Of a stretch of DNA of 13,390 nt, positions 1 to 7,450 are shown piece by piece; the stretch's first letter is position 1, and each line of letters opens with the position of its first letter. The DNA lies in NCBI RefSeq assembly GCF_937875265.1, contig NZ_CALLXM010000103.1:1-13390 (forward strand), read 5' to 3'. A program made the position numbers and the translations under genes. This DNA is from an uncultured Acetobacter sp. (GTDB lineage: Bacteria > Pseudomonadota > Alphaproteobacteria > Acetobacterales > Acetobacteraceae). A model generated the notes under the pieces. It was given only the letters and a program-made list of their open reading frames with translations, had not been told where the DNA came from and ran no database searches.

Positions 1-681
1 TACCACGACCACCCGCGCAACCACTGGGCAAACCCACAGATTACCCCGATCGTAACCGCCCTGCGCTCAAGCCCGGCGATACAGGCGCGGATTGACAGCC
101 TGCGCCTGCGCTTTTTGTGCAGCCCGCAAGCCTTGCTGCATGGGGACCTGCATACAGGCTCCATCATGACTACAGGCACCGATACCCGGATTATTGATGG
201 TGAGTTTGCCACCTACGGGCCCATCGGGTTTGATGCCGGCCTGTTTGTGGGCAACCTCATCCTGAGTCTTTTTGCTGCACCGGACCGCGCCGCGCAGGGT
301 GTACATCTGGATATGATCCAGACATTCTGGACCAGTTTCACAAAACGCTTCCTGAGCCTGTGGCAAAACAAGGAAGAGTCTGGAGACCGTTCCGCGCTCT
401 ATTACGTCACCACAGATAAATCGACACAGAATTTTGAAAAATCACTTTTTATAGAGAGTGTTTTTCAGGATATGGCAGGATTTTGTGCCGCCGAAATCAT
501 CCGGCGCAGCATTGGCTATGCCCATGTTGCAGATTTTACCGTGCTGACAGACACATCAACCCGCACTACGCGCCAGAAAACAGCTCTTCTTTTTGCAAAA
601 GACTGCCTTGAACAGAAAAAACCCTTGAAATCTCTTGCCGATTTTCTGGAGCTTTTATACCTGCACATGTCTACGCTATAG
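1..681 (+). CDS. mtnK: S-methyl-5-thioribose kinase, C-terminal part (5' end outside window)
   Basis: The reading frame is open from base 1 and ends at TAG 679-681, leaving 226 residues. The family is about 400 residues, so roughly the C-terminal half is here. The kinase catalytic loop HGDLHTGSI lies at fragment residues 47-55, with its Asp at 49. It is followed by an IDGEFATYGPIGFD segment, the acidic metal-binding motif typical of MtnK; most homologues have Pro where this one has Gly. Known family role: ATP-dependent phosphorylation of 5-methylthioribose to its 1-phosphate in the cytoplasmic methionine salvage pathway. The TTG inside the frame at 115 is not a credible start because the sequence upstream of it is also open and kinase-like. 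The next gene is convergent, 107 bases away, and I see no strong terminator hairpin in that AT-rich gap. Confidence 0.9.
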   Translation, partial: YHDHPRNHWANPQITPIVTALRSSPAIQARIDSLRLRFLCSPQALLHGDLHTGSIMTTGTDTRIIDGEFATYGPIGFDAGLFVGNLILSLFAAPDRAAQGVHLDMIQTFWTSFTKRFLSLWQNKEESGDRSALYYVTTDKSTQNFEKSLFIESVFQDMAGFCAAEIIRRSIGYAHVADFTVLTDTSTRTTRQKTALLFAKDCLEQKKPLKSLADFLELLYLHMSTL

Positions 682-788
682 GCGTCTTGCACGGCATAGT
701 GTTTGCATTCCCAGCACCGCACCGCAAAAATGGGGCCTCCATCTAAAAAACGTCAAATTATAAAATCAATAAATATTTTCAAAAGAAA

Positions 789-2153
789 TCATATTTTATC
801 TTCCGCATTGTAAGTCGTGACTGGCTCAATCGGAAAACGGATAAGATGGTAGGGCGGCTTTCTTTTATCCTGCCCACCATTAAAGCCGGCCAGGCGGTTC
901 CACTGACCCAGCGTGCAATAAACATGCGTTTTTGTGCAGAAAATACCATCAGGCGAGAGAATGCGCGGGTCATGCGCCATCAGGTCAAATGAACCATCTG
1001 TATTGCGCCGCAGAATGCAGTCCTGCTCAAAATTGGTCGTGTAAATCCGTCCCTGCGCATCTGTCGCCAGCCCGTCGGCGGTACCTTTTTCGCCTTCATC
1101 TTTAACGGCAGCTGCCAGTGCAGCCTCACTCACAGTCGGGTCAGCAAGAAGTGCTGTGGGCAAACTATAAAGCCGGCGGCTGGTCAGGGGGGCGTAAAAC
1201 ACGCGGTCACTGCTCGGGCTGAGGGTAATACCATCAGCACCGCCCACCACAAACCGAGGCGGCTTGCCCGGCGTGTAAACCAGCGGAACGCCTTCCACCA
1301 CTGCCATAAAGCCCGGTTCAGCCTGCGTGGATGGATGCGTCGCCAGCACACGGCGCTGCTGCCCTGTGGCAATATCCACCACCACCAGTGCCGGGCTGTG
1401 CCCGAAGGAACTGTCGGTCACATACGCCGTGCCTGCTTTCCCGTGCGTCAGGTCCACCCGCAGGTCATTCATATGGCTGTCTGGCAGCAAAGCCGGGGCG
1501 GTCAGCACAATTTTATACACCAGCCGATTGGTTTCCGGGTCAAAACAGACAAGTTTTGCTGCCCCCGGTTGCAGAGGCTGGCCCGCCAGCTTGCCATCAT
1601 CAATCGCCCAGACCCGATTTTGCGTATCCATCGTCATACCGTGGATCGACATCAGGCGGTCAGCCGGGGCCGCAACAGACGGCAGGCTGAGAGCCGCATT
1701 TGGCCAAGGCACAACCCGCCCCTGCACCAGCTCCCCCAGCGTTGCCCCTTTATGGTTCACGGCATGGCGGGGAAAGCCCACAAAAATGCGGCCCGACTCC
1801 GTTACCACCACACCGGATGGGCCGGGGCCGTAAAAATCCGCGACCATCTCAAACGATCCGGCGGACTCATATCCCTGATCACCATTCACACCTGTTGTCG
1901 GGGTTCCGCCAGTCCCGGTCCCCGGCGCAGCAAAGGCAGCAGAAGCCCTGAACAGACTGGCCGCTGCCGGAAGGACACAACTCCCCAGAACCAGTGACTG
2001 TAAAAGCCGCCGACGCCGGAAGGACGTCCCCTCGGCCTGTTCCGGCCCCGCGCCACACCGCGCAGCCTCCTTAAAGGCCCCTGCCTCTCTGCTGGCGTAT
2101 GTGGAAGTGCGGGACAACACATGCGAACGGGAAGACAACCGATGAGACGCCAT
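789..2153 (-). CDS. Tat-exported MRJP/yellow-family beta-propeller protein (L-dopachrome tautomerase-related)
   Basis: 454 residues from ATG 2153. A GGAG lies 10 nt upstream; an in-frame GTG at 2159 would sit only 4 nt from it. The N-terminus is long and polar, then four consecutive Arg at 46-49 (RRRRLLQS) precede a hydrophobic stretch and an Ala-rich cleavage region (ASAAFA, cut near residue 75), which looks like a twin-arginine signal. A low-complexity GTGTGGTPTTG linker follows. The rest resembles MRJP/yellow proteins: repeated short blades with IHGMTMD, VWAIDDGK, HMNDLRVD, AYVTDSSFG, GADGITLSPSSDRVFYAPL and DGLATDAQGRIYTTN. Bacterial members are often labelled gluconolactonase-like or dopachrome tautomerase-related, but substrates are mostly unknown, so I assign none. 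A periplasmic location is inferred. The roughly 45 residues before the Arg cluster are unusual for a signal peptide, and the true start may be further in. Confidence 0.85.
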   Translation of the reverse strand: MASHRLSSRSHVLSRTSTYASREAGAFKEAARCGAGPEQAEGTSFRRRRLLQSLVLGSCVLPAAASLFRASAAFAAPGTGTGGTPTTGVNGDQGYESAGSFEMVADFYGPGPSGVVVTESGRIFVGFPRHAVNHKGATLGELVQGRVVPWPNAALSLPSVAAPADRLMSIHGMTMDTQNRVWAIDDGKLAGQPLQPGAAKLVCFDPETNRLVYKIVLTAPALLPDSHMNDLRVDLTHGKAGTAYVTDSSFGHSPALVVVDIATGQQRRVLATHPSTQAEPGFMAVVEGVPLVYTPGKPPRFVVGGADGITLSPSSDRVFYAPLTSRRLYSLPTALLADPTVSEAALAAAVKDEGEKGTADGLATDAQGRIYTTNFEQDCILRRNTDGSFDLMAHDPRILSPDGIFCTKTHVYCTLGQWNRLAGFNGGQDKRKPPYHLIRFPIEPVTTYNAEDKI

Positions 2154-2283
2154 CAACACTTCACTCCAGCTTTGGGCCTGTGCTCCACGCTCTCACGCAC
2201 AGTGCTGCCGGACAACCCTCACACCAACACATCTGATCACAAACCAGAGGGCAGGCAGGGGACAGACATCCAGCCGGAAAAAA

Positions 2284-2319
2284 CAAAAAGGGCGGTGCCG
2301 TTTCCGACACCGCCCTTTT
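2284..2319 (-). terminator. Rho-independent terminator of rpsA
   Basis: A perfect 12-bp stem: AAAAGGGCGGTG at 2286-2297 pairs with CACCGCCCTTTT at 2308-2319, around a 10-nt loop. Read on the minus strand the stem ends in a run of five T. It sits 74 bases downstream of the rpsA stop. A T-run also follows the stem on the plus strand, so it may work both ways, although the next gene is also on the minus strand. Confidence 0.9.
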
Positions 2320-2392
2320 CGAGGCTTGCTTCAACACTGTTCCCTCAGACAGAGGCAGCCCGAAGGCCGCCCCGTCTTTGGGCCCAGAGGTC

Positions 2393-4105
2393 TTAGCTAT
2401 CCGTATTACGGCGACGAATGGCCGCACCCAGAATATCACCGAGAGACGCACCGCTATCGGATGAGCCGTATTCGTTGATAGCCTGCTTGTCTTCTTCAAC
2501 TTCGCGACCTTTGATGGTCAGCGCGAGCTTACGAGCGGCACGGTCAACAGAGACCACCTTCGCATCAACGCGTTCACCAATCGCAAAGCGTTCCGGACGC
2601 TGCTCAGCTTTATCACGAGCCAGTTCCGCACGGCGGATGAAGCCGGTCAGAACATCGTCAACCTTCACTTCAATCCCGTTGGACTGAACTGCGGTGACGG
2701 TGCAGGTCACGACGGCACCTTTCTGAACGCTCGTCAGAACGTCAGCTGCCGGATCTTCCTGAAGCTGCTTGATACCGAGAGAGATACGCTCTTTCTCAAC
2801 ATCCACGTCCAGAACCTTGGCTTTGACAACCTGGCCCTTTTCGTAATGCTTCATGGCTTCTTCGCCGGTTTCGTCCCATGACAAGTCGGACATGTGAACC
2901 ATGCCGTCGATATCTGCGGAGAGACCAACAAACAGACCGAACTCGGTGATGTTGCGGATTTCGCCTTCTACGGTGGAGCCAATCTTGTGCTCTTCCGCGA
3001 ACTGCTCCCAAGGATTGCGCTGAACCTGCTTCAGGCCCAGAGAAATCCGGCGCTTGCCGCTGTCCACATCCAGAACCATCACATCGACTTCCTGAGAAGT
3101 AGCGACGATCTTGCCCGGGTGGACGTTTTTCTTCGTCCAGGACATTTCGGAAACGTGCACCAGACCTTCAACACCCGGCTCCAGCTCAACAAATGCGCCG
3201 TAATCGGTGATGTTGGTCACGCGACCCGTGTAACGCGCACCAGGCGGGTACTTCAGGGCAACATTTTCCCAAGGATCAGCTTCAAGCTGCTTCATGCCCA
3301 GGGAGATACGCTGCGTATCGGAGTTGAAGCGGATAACCTGCACGCGAACCGGCTGGCCGATCTGCAGAGCTTCGGACGGGTGGTTGATGCGCTTCCATGC
3401 AATGTCGGTCACATGCAGCAGGCCATCAACGCCGCCGAGGTCAACGAACGCACCGTAATCGGTGATGTTCTTCACAACGCCGTCCAGAATCATGCCTTCA
3501 GTCAGGCCCTGGATCAGTTCGCTGCGCTGCTCTGCGCGGGTTTCTTCCAGAACGGCACGACGAGAGACAACGATGTTGCCACGTGCACGGTCCATTTTCA
3601 GGATCTGGAAAGGCTGCGGAACACCCATCAGCGGGCTGACGTCACGCACGGGGCGGATATCAACCTGGCTACCCGGCAGGAACGCCATGGCGCCGCCCAG
3701 ATCAACCGTAAAGCCACCTTTAACGCGGCCATAGATGGTGCCGTTAACGCGCTGATTTGCTTCGAACGCTTTTTCAAGGTTCGTCCAGGCTTCTTCACGG
3801 CGAGCTTTTTCGCGGGAGAGCACGATGCTGCCGTCACGATCTTCGTAACGCTCAACATACAGCTCAACAACGTCACCCGGCTTAATATCGGGAGCTACGC
3901 CCTGAGGAGCAAATTCACGCAGAGAAACGCGGCCTTCGCTCTTCAGACCAACATCGACAATCGCGAATTCGTCGGTCAGGCGGACAATACGTCCACGTAC
4001 CACGGACCCGTCAAAGCCAGTATCGCGGCCGAGGGTCTCGTCAAGAAGGGAGGCAAAATCTTCGCCACGGAAGTGATCCGTGGCCGGGGTTGCGGCTGAA
4101 GCCAT
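2393..4105 (-). CDS. rpsA: 30S ribosomal protein S1
   Basis: 570 residues, the usual size for alphaproteobacterial S1. Six S1 RNA-binding repeats can be seen at roughly residues 32-100, 117-183, 200-270, 285-358, 372-445 and 458-530. The central ones carry the classic ITDYGAFV, GLLHVTDIAW and RISLGMKQL motifs; the first and last are more diverged. The C-terminal SLGDILGAAIR tail is typical of the group. The family recruits mRNA to the 30S subunit. I chose ATG 4105 (MASAATPATDHF) with an AGGA about 13 nt upstream. The frame stays open to 4267, but that extension is Cys/Trp/Pro-rich and unlike S1. cmk lies 280 bases upstream on the same strand and a strong terminator follows. The downstream same-strand neighbour is an exported propeller protein, not ihfB, which often follows rpsA in other proteobacteria. 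Confidence 0.97.
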   Translation of the reverse strand: MASAATPATDHFRGEDFASLLDETLGRDTGFDGSVVRGRIVRLTDEFAIVDVGLKSEGRVSLREFAPQGVAPDIKPGDVVELYVERYEDRDGSIVLSREKARREEAWTNLEKAFEANQRVNGTIYGRVKGGFTVDLGGAMAFLPGSQVDIRPVRDVSPLMGVPQPFQILKMDRARGNIVVSRRAVLEETRAEQRSELIQGLTEGMILDGVVKNITDYGAFVDLGGVDGLLHVTDIAWKRINHPSEALQIGQPVRVQVIRFNSDTQRISLGMKQLEADPWENVALKYPPGARYTGRVTNITDYGAFVELEPGVEGLVHVSEMSWTKKNVHPGKIVATSQEVDVMVLDVDSGKRRISLGLKQVQRNPWEQFAEEHKIGSTVEGEIRNITEFGLFVGLSADIDGMVHMSDLSWDETGEEAMKHYEKGQVVKAKVLDVDVEKERISLGIKQLQEDPAADVLTSVQKGAVVTCTVTAVQSNGIEVKVDDVLTGFIRRAELARDKAEQRPERFAIGERVDAKVVSVDRAARKLALTIKGREVEEDKQAINEYGSSDSGASLGDILGAAIRRRNTDS

Positions 4106-4385
4106 GTGTAACTGTAAATCCTGCGTCGGCCAGAAAAATGAAACCGACAACTCCTGCGCACAGCCTGAAGGCGGCACGACTTGCCCCGGCAAAGAAAACG
4201 GACTCCATAGCCCGTCTTGTTCCGGCGACCCTGATTGAAAAGGAAACCCGCTGCAAACAACAGGCATCTCAGGGCAGAGACACCCTCCACCGGCGGCTTG
4301 TCAACACAATCTGGCTGATTTTGATGAGGAGTGACGGTAAAATTATTGATTTCGCGAGAACTTCCCTGAAGCCCCCGCCCGGCCC
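4106..4385 (-). promoter_or_regulatory. rpsA leader/intergenic region, possible own promoter
   Basis: This is 280 bases between the cmk stop and the rpsA start with no convincing gene. On the minus strand a perfect TTGACA (4304-4299 read backwards) could be a -35 box, but the hexamers 16-18 nt downstream (TGTCTC, GTCTCT, TCTCTG) are poor -10 matches. The length suggests a long leader for S1, a protein known to regulate its own translation in enterics. I see no recognisable riboswitch or named leader motif. Confidence 0.35.
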
Positions 4386-5039
4386 TCAGCCTGCCTGTGT
4401 GCCGAGTCGTTCCCGCACAACCCGCAGAGCTTCTGCCAGAACGGCATCCGCACCCAGTGTATCTGTTTCAATCACAACCGCATCAGCCGCCACCTGCATG
4501 GGGGCTGTCTGCCGCCCGGCATCCGCCGCATCCCGCGCCTGCAGGGCAGCTTCCATCTCGGCCAGACGGGCCGCAGCACCTTCCGCGTTTAGGTCTTCCC
4601 CCAGCTGCAAAAACCGGCGCAGCGTCCGCGTGGCGGGTGAGGCGGTGATGAACAGCTTGACGTCTGCATCCGGGAAAATGGCCGTGCCAATATCGCGCCC
4701 ATCCAGCACACCACCGCGCTCCTGCGCAAAACGCCGCTGTGTGTCCACCAGTGCGCTGCGCACCGCAGGCTGAGCCGCAACCAGACTGGCAGCACGCGCC
4801 ACCTCCTGCGTGCGCAGGTCCTTGCGCTGCGTATCTTCCGCCTTCAGCTTACGAGCGAAGTCTTCCGCCGGAGCAGCAGGGTCCTGCCCGGCATCCAGCA
4901 CCAGACGACCAACGGCCCGATACAGCAGGCCGGTGTCCAGATAAGGCAGGTTCAGCTCTGCCGCCAGACGCTTGGCCAGCGTGCCTTTGCCCGCTGCTGC
5001 CGGGCCATCAACCGCAAGAACCGGGCCACCACGCATCAT
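4386..5039 (-). CDS. cmk: (d)CMP kinase (cytidylate kinase)
   Basis: 217 residues, normal for the bacterial short form. The P-loop GPAAAGKGT is at residues 12-20, the substrate-binding LDTGLLYRAVG at 34-44, the family signature DGRDIGT at 113-119, and Arg-rich ATRTLRRF of the lid region at 136-143. The enzyme uses ATP to phosphorylate CMP and dCMP in the cytoplasm, feeding RNA and DNA precursors. The first ATG (5037-5039) overlaps the aroA stop as ATGA, so translation is probably coupled to aroA; a second ATG follows immediately. aroA-cmk-rpsA is a common proteobacterial gene order, which supports the call. Confidence 0.96.
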   Translation of the reverse strand: MMRGGPVLAVDGPAAAGKGTLAKRLAAELNLPYLDTGLLYRAVGRLVLDAGQDPAAPAEDFARKLKAEDTQRKDLRTQEVARAASLVAAQPAVRSALVDTQRRFAQERGGVLDGRDIGTAIFPDADVKLFITASPATRTLRRFLQLGEDLNAEGAAARLAEMEAALQARDAADAGRQTAPMQVAADAVVIETDTLGADAVLAEALRVVRERLGTQAG

Positions 5040-6391
5040 ACTGAAAACCCAGCGCCAAGGCGGTTCATCAGGGTGAAGTAGCCGGGGAAGCTGGTATCGA
5101 TAAACGCCGTATCATCAATATCCACCGGCTTTTCTGTCACCAGTCCCAGCACGGAAGCGCTCATGGCCAGACGGTGGTCCATATGGGTTTCCACCAGCCC
5201 GCCACCGGGAATATGGCCGCCTGTGCCGTGAATAATCAGGTCATCACCATCAATGCGGGTGCGCACGCCATTGTTTTCCAGCAGCGCCACGGTGGAGGAA
5301 AGACGGTCACTTTCCTTCACGCGCAGTTCGGCCAGCCCGCGTAGACGGGAAATGCCCGTCGCATGTGCAGCGGCCACGGCCAGCACTGGATATTCGTCAA
5401 TCATGGAGGGTGCACGGTCTGCTGGCACATCCACGGCCTGAAGCGAGGAAGCGCGCACATGCAGATCCCCCACCGGCTCCCCGCCCTCAGTGCGTTCATC
5501 CAGAATATCCAGACGTCCGCCCATTTCCCGCAGGGTGGTGAACAGGCCGGTGCGCAGCAGGTTCAGCCCCACGTTTGAAATGACCACATCAGACCCCGGC
5601 ACCAGCAGAGCAGCCACCAGCACGAAGGCTGCTGAAGACGGATCCCCCGGCACGGTCACATCCCGCGCCACCAGACGAGGTTTGCCCTCCAGCCAGATAA
5701 TGCGACCACCTTCCGGCGTTTCCTTCACAGTCACATGCGCGCCAAAGTGCCGCAGCATATTTTCTGTGTGGTCACGGGTTGGCACAGGCTCTTCCACCTG
5801 CGTCACGCCCTCAGCATTCAGGCCAGCCAGCAGAACTGCGGATTTTACCTGAGCAGACGCTACCGGCAGGCGGTAGGACAGTGGTGCAGGCTGCGCACTG
5901 CCCTGAATAGCCAGCGGCAAACGCCCGCCTTCCCGCGCAAGGAACGTCGCTCCTGTGCCCGCCAGAGGGTCCATCACGCGCTTCATGGGGCGACGGCGCA
6001 AGCTGGCATCCCCGGTCATGACCGACATAATTCCGTGGCTGGCCAGAATACCAGACAGCAGACGGGCTGCCGTGCCGGAATTGCCCATATCCAGCACATC
6101 AGCCGGTTCGCTCAGCGTGCCCAGCCCACAGCCATGCACATGCCAGCGGCTGTCATCTTCCCGAGTAATTCTTGCGCCCAGTGCCCGCATGGCTGCGGCG
6201 GTGCGCAGCACGTCTTCGCCCTCCAGCAGGCCCACAATCCGGGTTTCGCCCTTGGCAAGCGCTGCAAACATCAGAGCCCGATGGCTGATGGACTTGTCCC
6301 CCGGCACGGCAATCTTACCGGTAAGGGACGAGGCAGTACGGGAAACACGCAGGGTGCGGGACGGGGAGGCAGAAGGCTGTGTCATGGTCAT
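5036..6391 (-). CDS. aroA: 3-phosphoshikimate 1-carboxyvinyltransferase (EPSP synthase), class II-like
   Basis: 451 residues from ATG 6391, with GGA 5 nt upstream; a second ATG lies two codons on. It catalyses transfer of enolpyruvate from PEP to shikimate-3-phosphate in aromatic amino acid synthesis. Motifs in order: PGDKSISHR (30-38), GNSGTAARL (103-111), SAQVKSAVLLAGLN (179-192), RDHTE (206-210), VPGDPSS (247-253), APSMIDEYPVLAVAAA (327-342, with the conserved Asp-Glu), ELRVKESDRLS (355-365) and HMDHRLAMS (403-411). The overall wording follows the class II (Agrobacterium CP4-like) group. Gly106 sits where CP4 has Ala100, and NLLR (277-280) replaces the class II NPTR. The open frame upstream to 6496 has no EPSPS-like sequence. 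The stop overlaps the cmk start. Confidence 0.96.
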   Translation of the reverse strand: MTMTQPSASPSRTLRVSRTASSLTGKIAVPGDKSISHRALMFAALAKGETRIVGLLEGEDVLRTAAAMRALGARITREDDSRWHVHGCGLGTLSEPADVLDMGNSGTAARLLSGILASHGIMSVMTGDASLRRRPMKRVMDPLAGTGATFLAREGGRLPLAIQGSAQPAPLSYRLPVASAQVKSAVLLAGLNAEGVTQVEEPVPTRDHTENMLRHFGAHVTVKETPEGGRIIWLEGKPRLVARDVTVPGDPSSAAFVLVAALLVPGSDVVISNVGLNLLRTGLFTTLREMGGRLDILDERTEGGEPVGDLHVRASSLQAVDVPADRAPSMIDEYPVLAVAAAHATGISRLRGLAELRVKESDRLSSTVALLENNGVRTRIDGDDLIIHGTGGHIPGGGLVETHMDHRLAMSASVLGLVTEKPVDIDDTAFIDTSFPGYFTLMNRLGAGFSV

Positions 6392-6446
6392 TTCATTCCG
6401 GCTTGTCCTGCCGTAAGTCAATCCGGGACGCCAGAAAACGACGTCT

Positions 6447-6460
6447 TTTTTACGTAAAAA
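6447..6460. promoter_or_regulatory. 14-bp perfect palindrome in the aroA / FYDLN divergent gap
   Basis: TTTTTACGTAAAAA reads identically on both strands, 56 bases upstream of the aroA start and 166 bases upstream of the FYDLN gene. Immediately beside it, 6459-6464 reads TATATT on the minus strand and could serve as an aroA -10 box, though no good -35 is seen. Its place in a divergent promoter gap suggests an operator, but this is inference from symmetry and position only. Confidence 0.35.
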
Positions 6461-6578
6461 TATACTCAACCTGCGCTTCGGGGTTTGACAGGACACCTGT
6501 GCAGTGGCATGTGCCCTCGCCTTAATAGTCTGGTCGTTTCCTGTTCGAGCTTCGGCTTGGGGGGAATCGCCCTTTTCC

Positions 6579-6595
6579 GGGACATGTTTTGTCCC
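6579..6595 (+). promoter_or_regulatory. Short hairpin in the FYDLN gene leader
   Basis: GGGACA (6579-6584) and TGTCCC (6590-6595) form a perfect 6-bp stem around a 5-nt loop, ending 30 bases before the start codon. It could be an operator or a leader RNA hairpin. Nothing in the sequence decides which. Confidence 0.3.
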
Positions 6596-6625
6596 AATGT
6601 CTGATCAGGATCGACAGGTAGCAAG

Positions 6626-6955
6626 ATGTCCCAGCCCGATCTCGGCACTAAACGCGTCTGCGTGTCCTGCGGTGCCCGTTTCTATGACCTGCACAGGTCC
6701 CCTGCCGTCTGCCCGAAATGTGGCACGGAACAGCCGGAACTTGTTTCCCGCCTCCGTCGCAGTTCGGAAAGTCTGACACCGCATGCAGATACACCTGCTC
6801 CGGTAAAGAAAGCGGATGAAGATATCGATATCGATACAGATGCCGATACCGACACCGATGATGTCATGGAAGACACGTCCGATCTGGACGATGATGACGA
6901 TGACATCAGCTCTGACATTGATGTCAGCACGGATTCGGACGAACACGATTCCTGA
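6626..6955 (+). CDS. FYDLN-acid family protein (TIGR02300 / PF09538 type), function unknown
   Basis: 109 residues from ATG 6626, with AGG about 9 nt upstream. The N-terminal 40 residues hold GTKRVCVSCGARFYDLHRSP followed by CPKCG: two CxxC pairs (Cys12/15 and Cys30/33) flanking RFYDL, an apparently intact zinc ribbon. From about residue 64 the chain is almost all Asp, Glu, Ser and Thr, with a run of six Asp. The family is defined by the FYDLN motif, sometimes flanked by CxxC pairs, followed by a hyperacidic tail. It is widespread in alphaproteobacteria and has no established function. Here the Asn of FYDLN is His. There is no signal peptide or membrane segment, so it is cytoplasmic. It is divergent from aroA and followed by a hairpin cluster. 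Confidence 0.9.
   Translation: MSQPDLGTKRVCVSCGARFYDLHRSPAVCPKCGTEQPELVSRLRRSSESLTPHADTPAPVKKADEDIDIDTDADTDTDDVMEDTSDLDDDDDDISSDIDVSTDSDEHDS
6821..6917 (+). repeat. Low-complexity GAT/GAC tract encoding the acidic tail
   Basis: The tract opens with GATATC repeated (6821-6836) and continues with many GAT and GAC codons (GATACCGACACCGATGATG, then GACGATGATGACGATGAC). It encodes the Asp-rich tail of the FYDLN protein and is prone to length change by slippage. Confidence 0.7.
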
Positions 6956-6968
6956 TCTGCCTCAGGGT

Positions 6969-6985
6969 GCCGGGCGTGACCCGGC
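6969..6985 (+). promoter_or_regulatory. GC-rich hairpin just after the FYDLN gene
   Basis: GCCGGG (6969-6974) pairs with CCCGGC (6980-6985) around a 5-nt loop, starting 14 bases after the stop codon. There is no T-run, so alone it is not a standard terminator. A second weaker hairpin, CACAT/ATGTG at 7004-7020 followed by five T, lies between it and the main terminator. Confidence 0.5.
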
Positions 6986-7025
6986 CCCTGTGCAGTCGCA
7001 TCTCACATAATCGTGATGTGTTTTT

Positions 7026-7054
7026 AAAAGCCTGCTTTTGCCGGGCTTTTTTTT
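7026..7054. terminator. Bidirectional terminator between the FYDLN gene and folB
   Basis: AAAAGCCTG (7026-7034) pairs with CGGGCTTTT (7042-7050), nine pairs with one G-T wobble and a 7-nt loop, followed by eight T in total on the plus strand. On the minus strand the stem is followed by five A and preceded by A-runs, so it also reads as a terminator for the convergent folB transcript. The folB stop codon (7053-7055) lies inside the T-run. Confidence 0.85.
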
Positions 7055-7445
7055 ATGCGCGGCGTTCTATTTCAACGCCAACCGCTTCAATTTCTTCAAA
7101 AACATCCAGCTTTTCGATGCCCACGCGCACAACCCGTACGCGGGCATCCGCCAGCACGCCCGCAGCAATCCGCTCAGCCAACGTTTCAACCAGCCTGACA
7201 TGGCCCCCACGCACAATCCGGCGCACCAGTAGCACAACATCTTCGTAAGATACGGTGCGGCTCAGATCATCTGCGCCGACTTCCAGATCATCCCGGTCCA
7301 GCACACCAAAGGAGACAGACACGCGAATACGCTGCGTGACCCCCTGCTCGTGCGGGAACACGCCGATATGGGCATCCAGCACCATGTTTTTCAGAAACAG
7401 GTGGCGCAAAGGCGGTTCTTCCGCCCAGGGAGCAAAAATTGTCAT
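7053..7445 (-). CDS. folB: Dihydroneopterin aldolase
   Basis: 130 residues from ATG 7445 (MTIFAPWAEEP). AGGA formed across the stop codon of the upstream SDR gene serves as the ribosome site, and the two genes are 5 nt apart. FolB converts dihydroneopterin to hydroxymethyl-dihydropterin plus glycolaldehyde in folate synthesis. Recognisable parts: LFLKNMVLDAHIGVFPHEQG (substrate-binding start, with the conserved Glu), a Tyr in VSYEDVV, LVETLAERIA, and Lys in VGIEKLDVFEE near the C-terminus where the family has its catalytic Lys. The length fits the family (about 120-130). It is the last gene of the minus-strand operon and ends in the bidirectional terminator. Confidence 0.9.
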   Translation of the reverse strand: MTIFAPWAEEPPLRHLFLKNMVLDAHIGVFPHEQGVTQRIRVSVSFGVLDRDDLEVGADDLSRTVSYEDVVLLVRRIVRGGHVRLVETLAERIAAGVLADARVRVVRVGIEKLDVFEEIEAVGVEIERRA

Positions 7446-7450
7446 TCGTC

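Noticed and set aside
682..788. AT-rich inverted repeats between mtnK and the propeller gene as a terminator
   Set aside because: Only weak A/T-only pairing is possible, with no GC stem, so a terminator cannot be supported.
2894..4099. A 401-codon open frame on the plus strand opposite rpsA
   Set aside because: It lies entirely antisense to six clear S1 repeats; its protein has no recognisable domain and is a by-product of the codon usage of rpsA.
4106..4267. In-frame N-terminal extension of S1
   Set aside because: The extension is rich in Cys, Trp and Pro, unlike S1, while ATG 4105 gives the normal length and family-like N-terminus.
6485..6513. TTGACA as a -35 box for the FYDLN gene
   Set aside because: The hexamer is perfect but the sequence 17 nt downstream, CATGTG, is a poor -10, so a promoter is not called.
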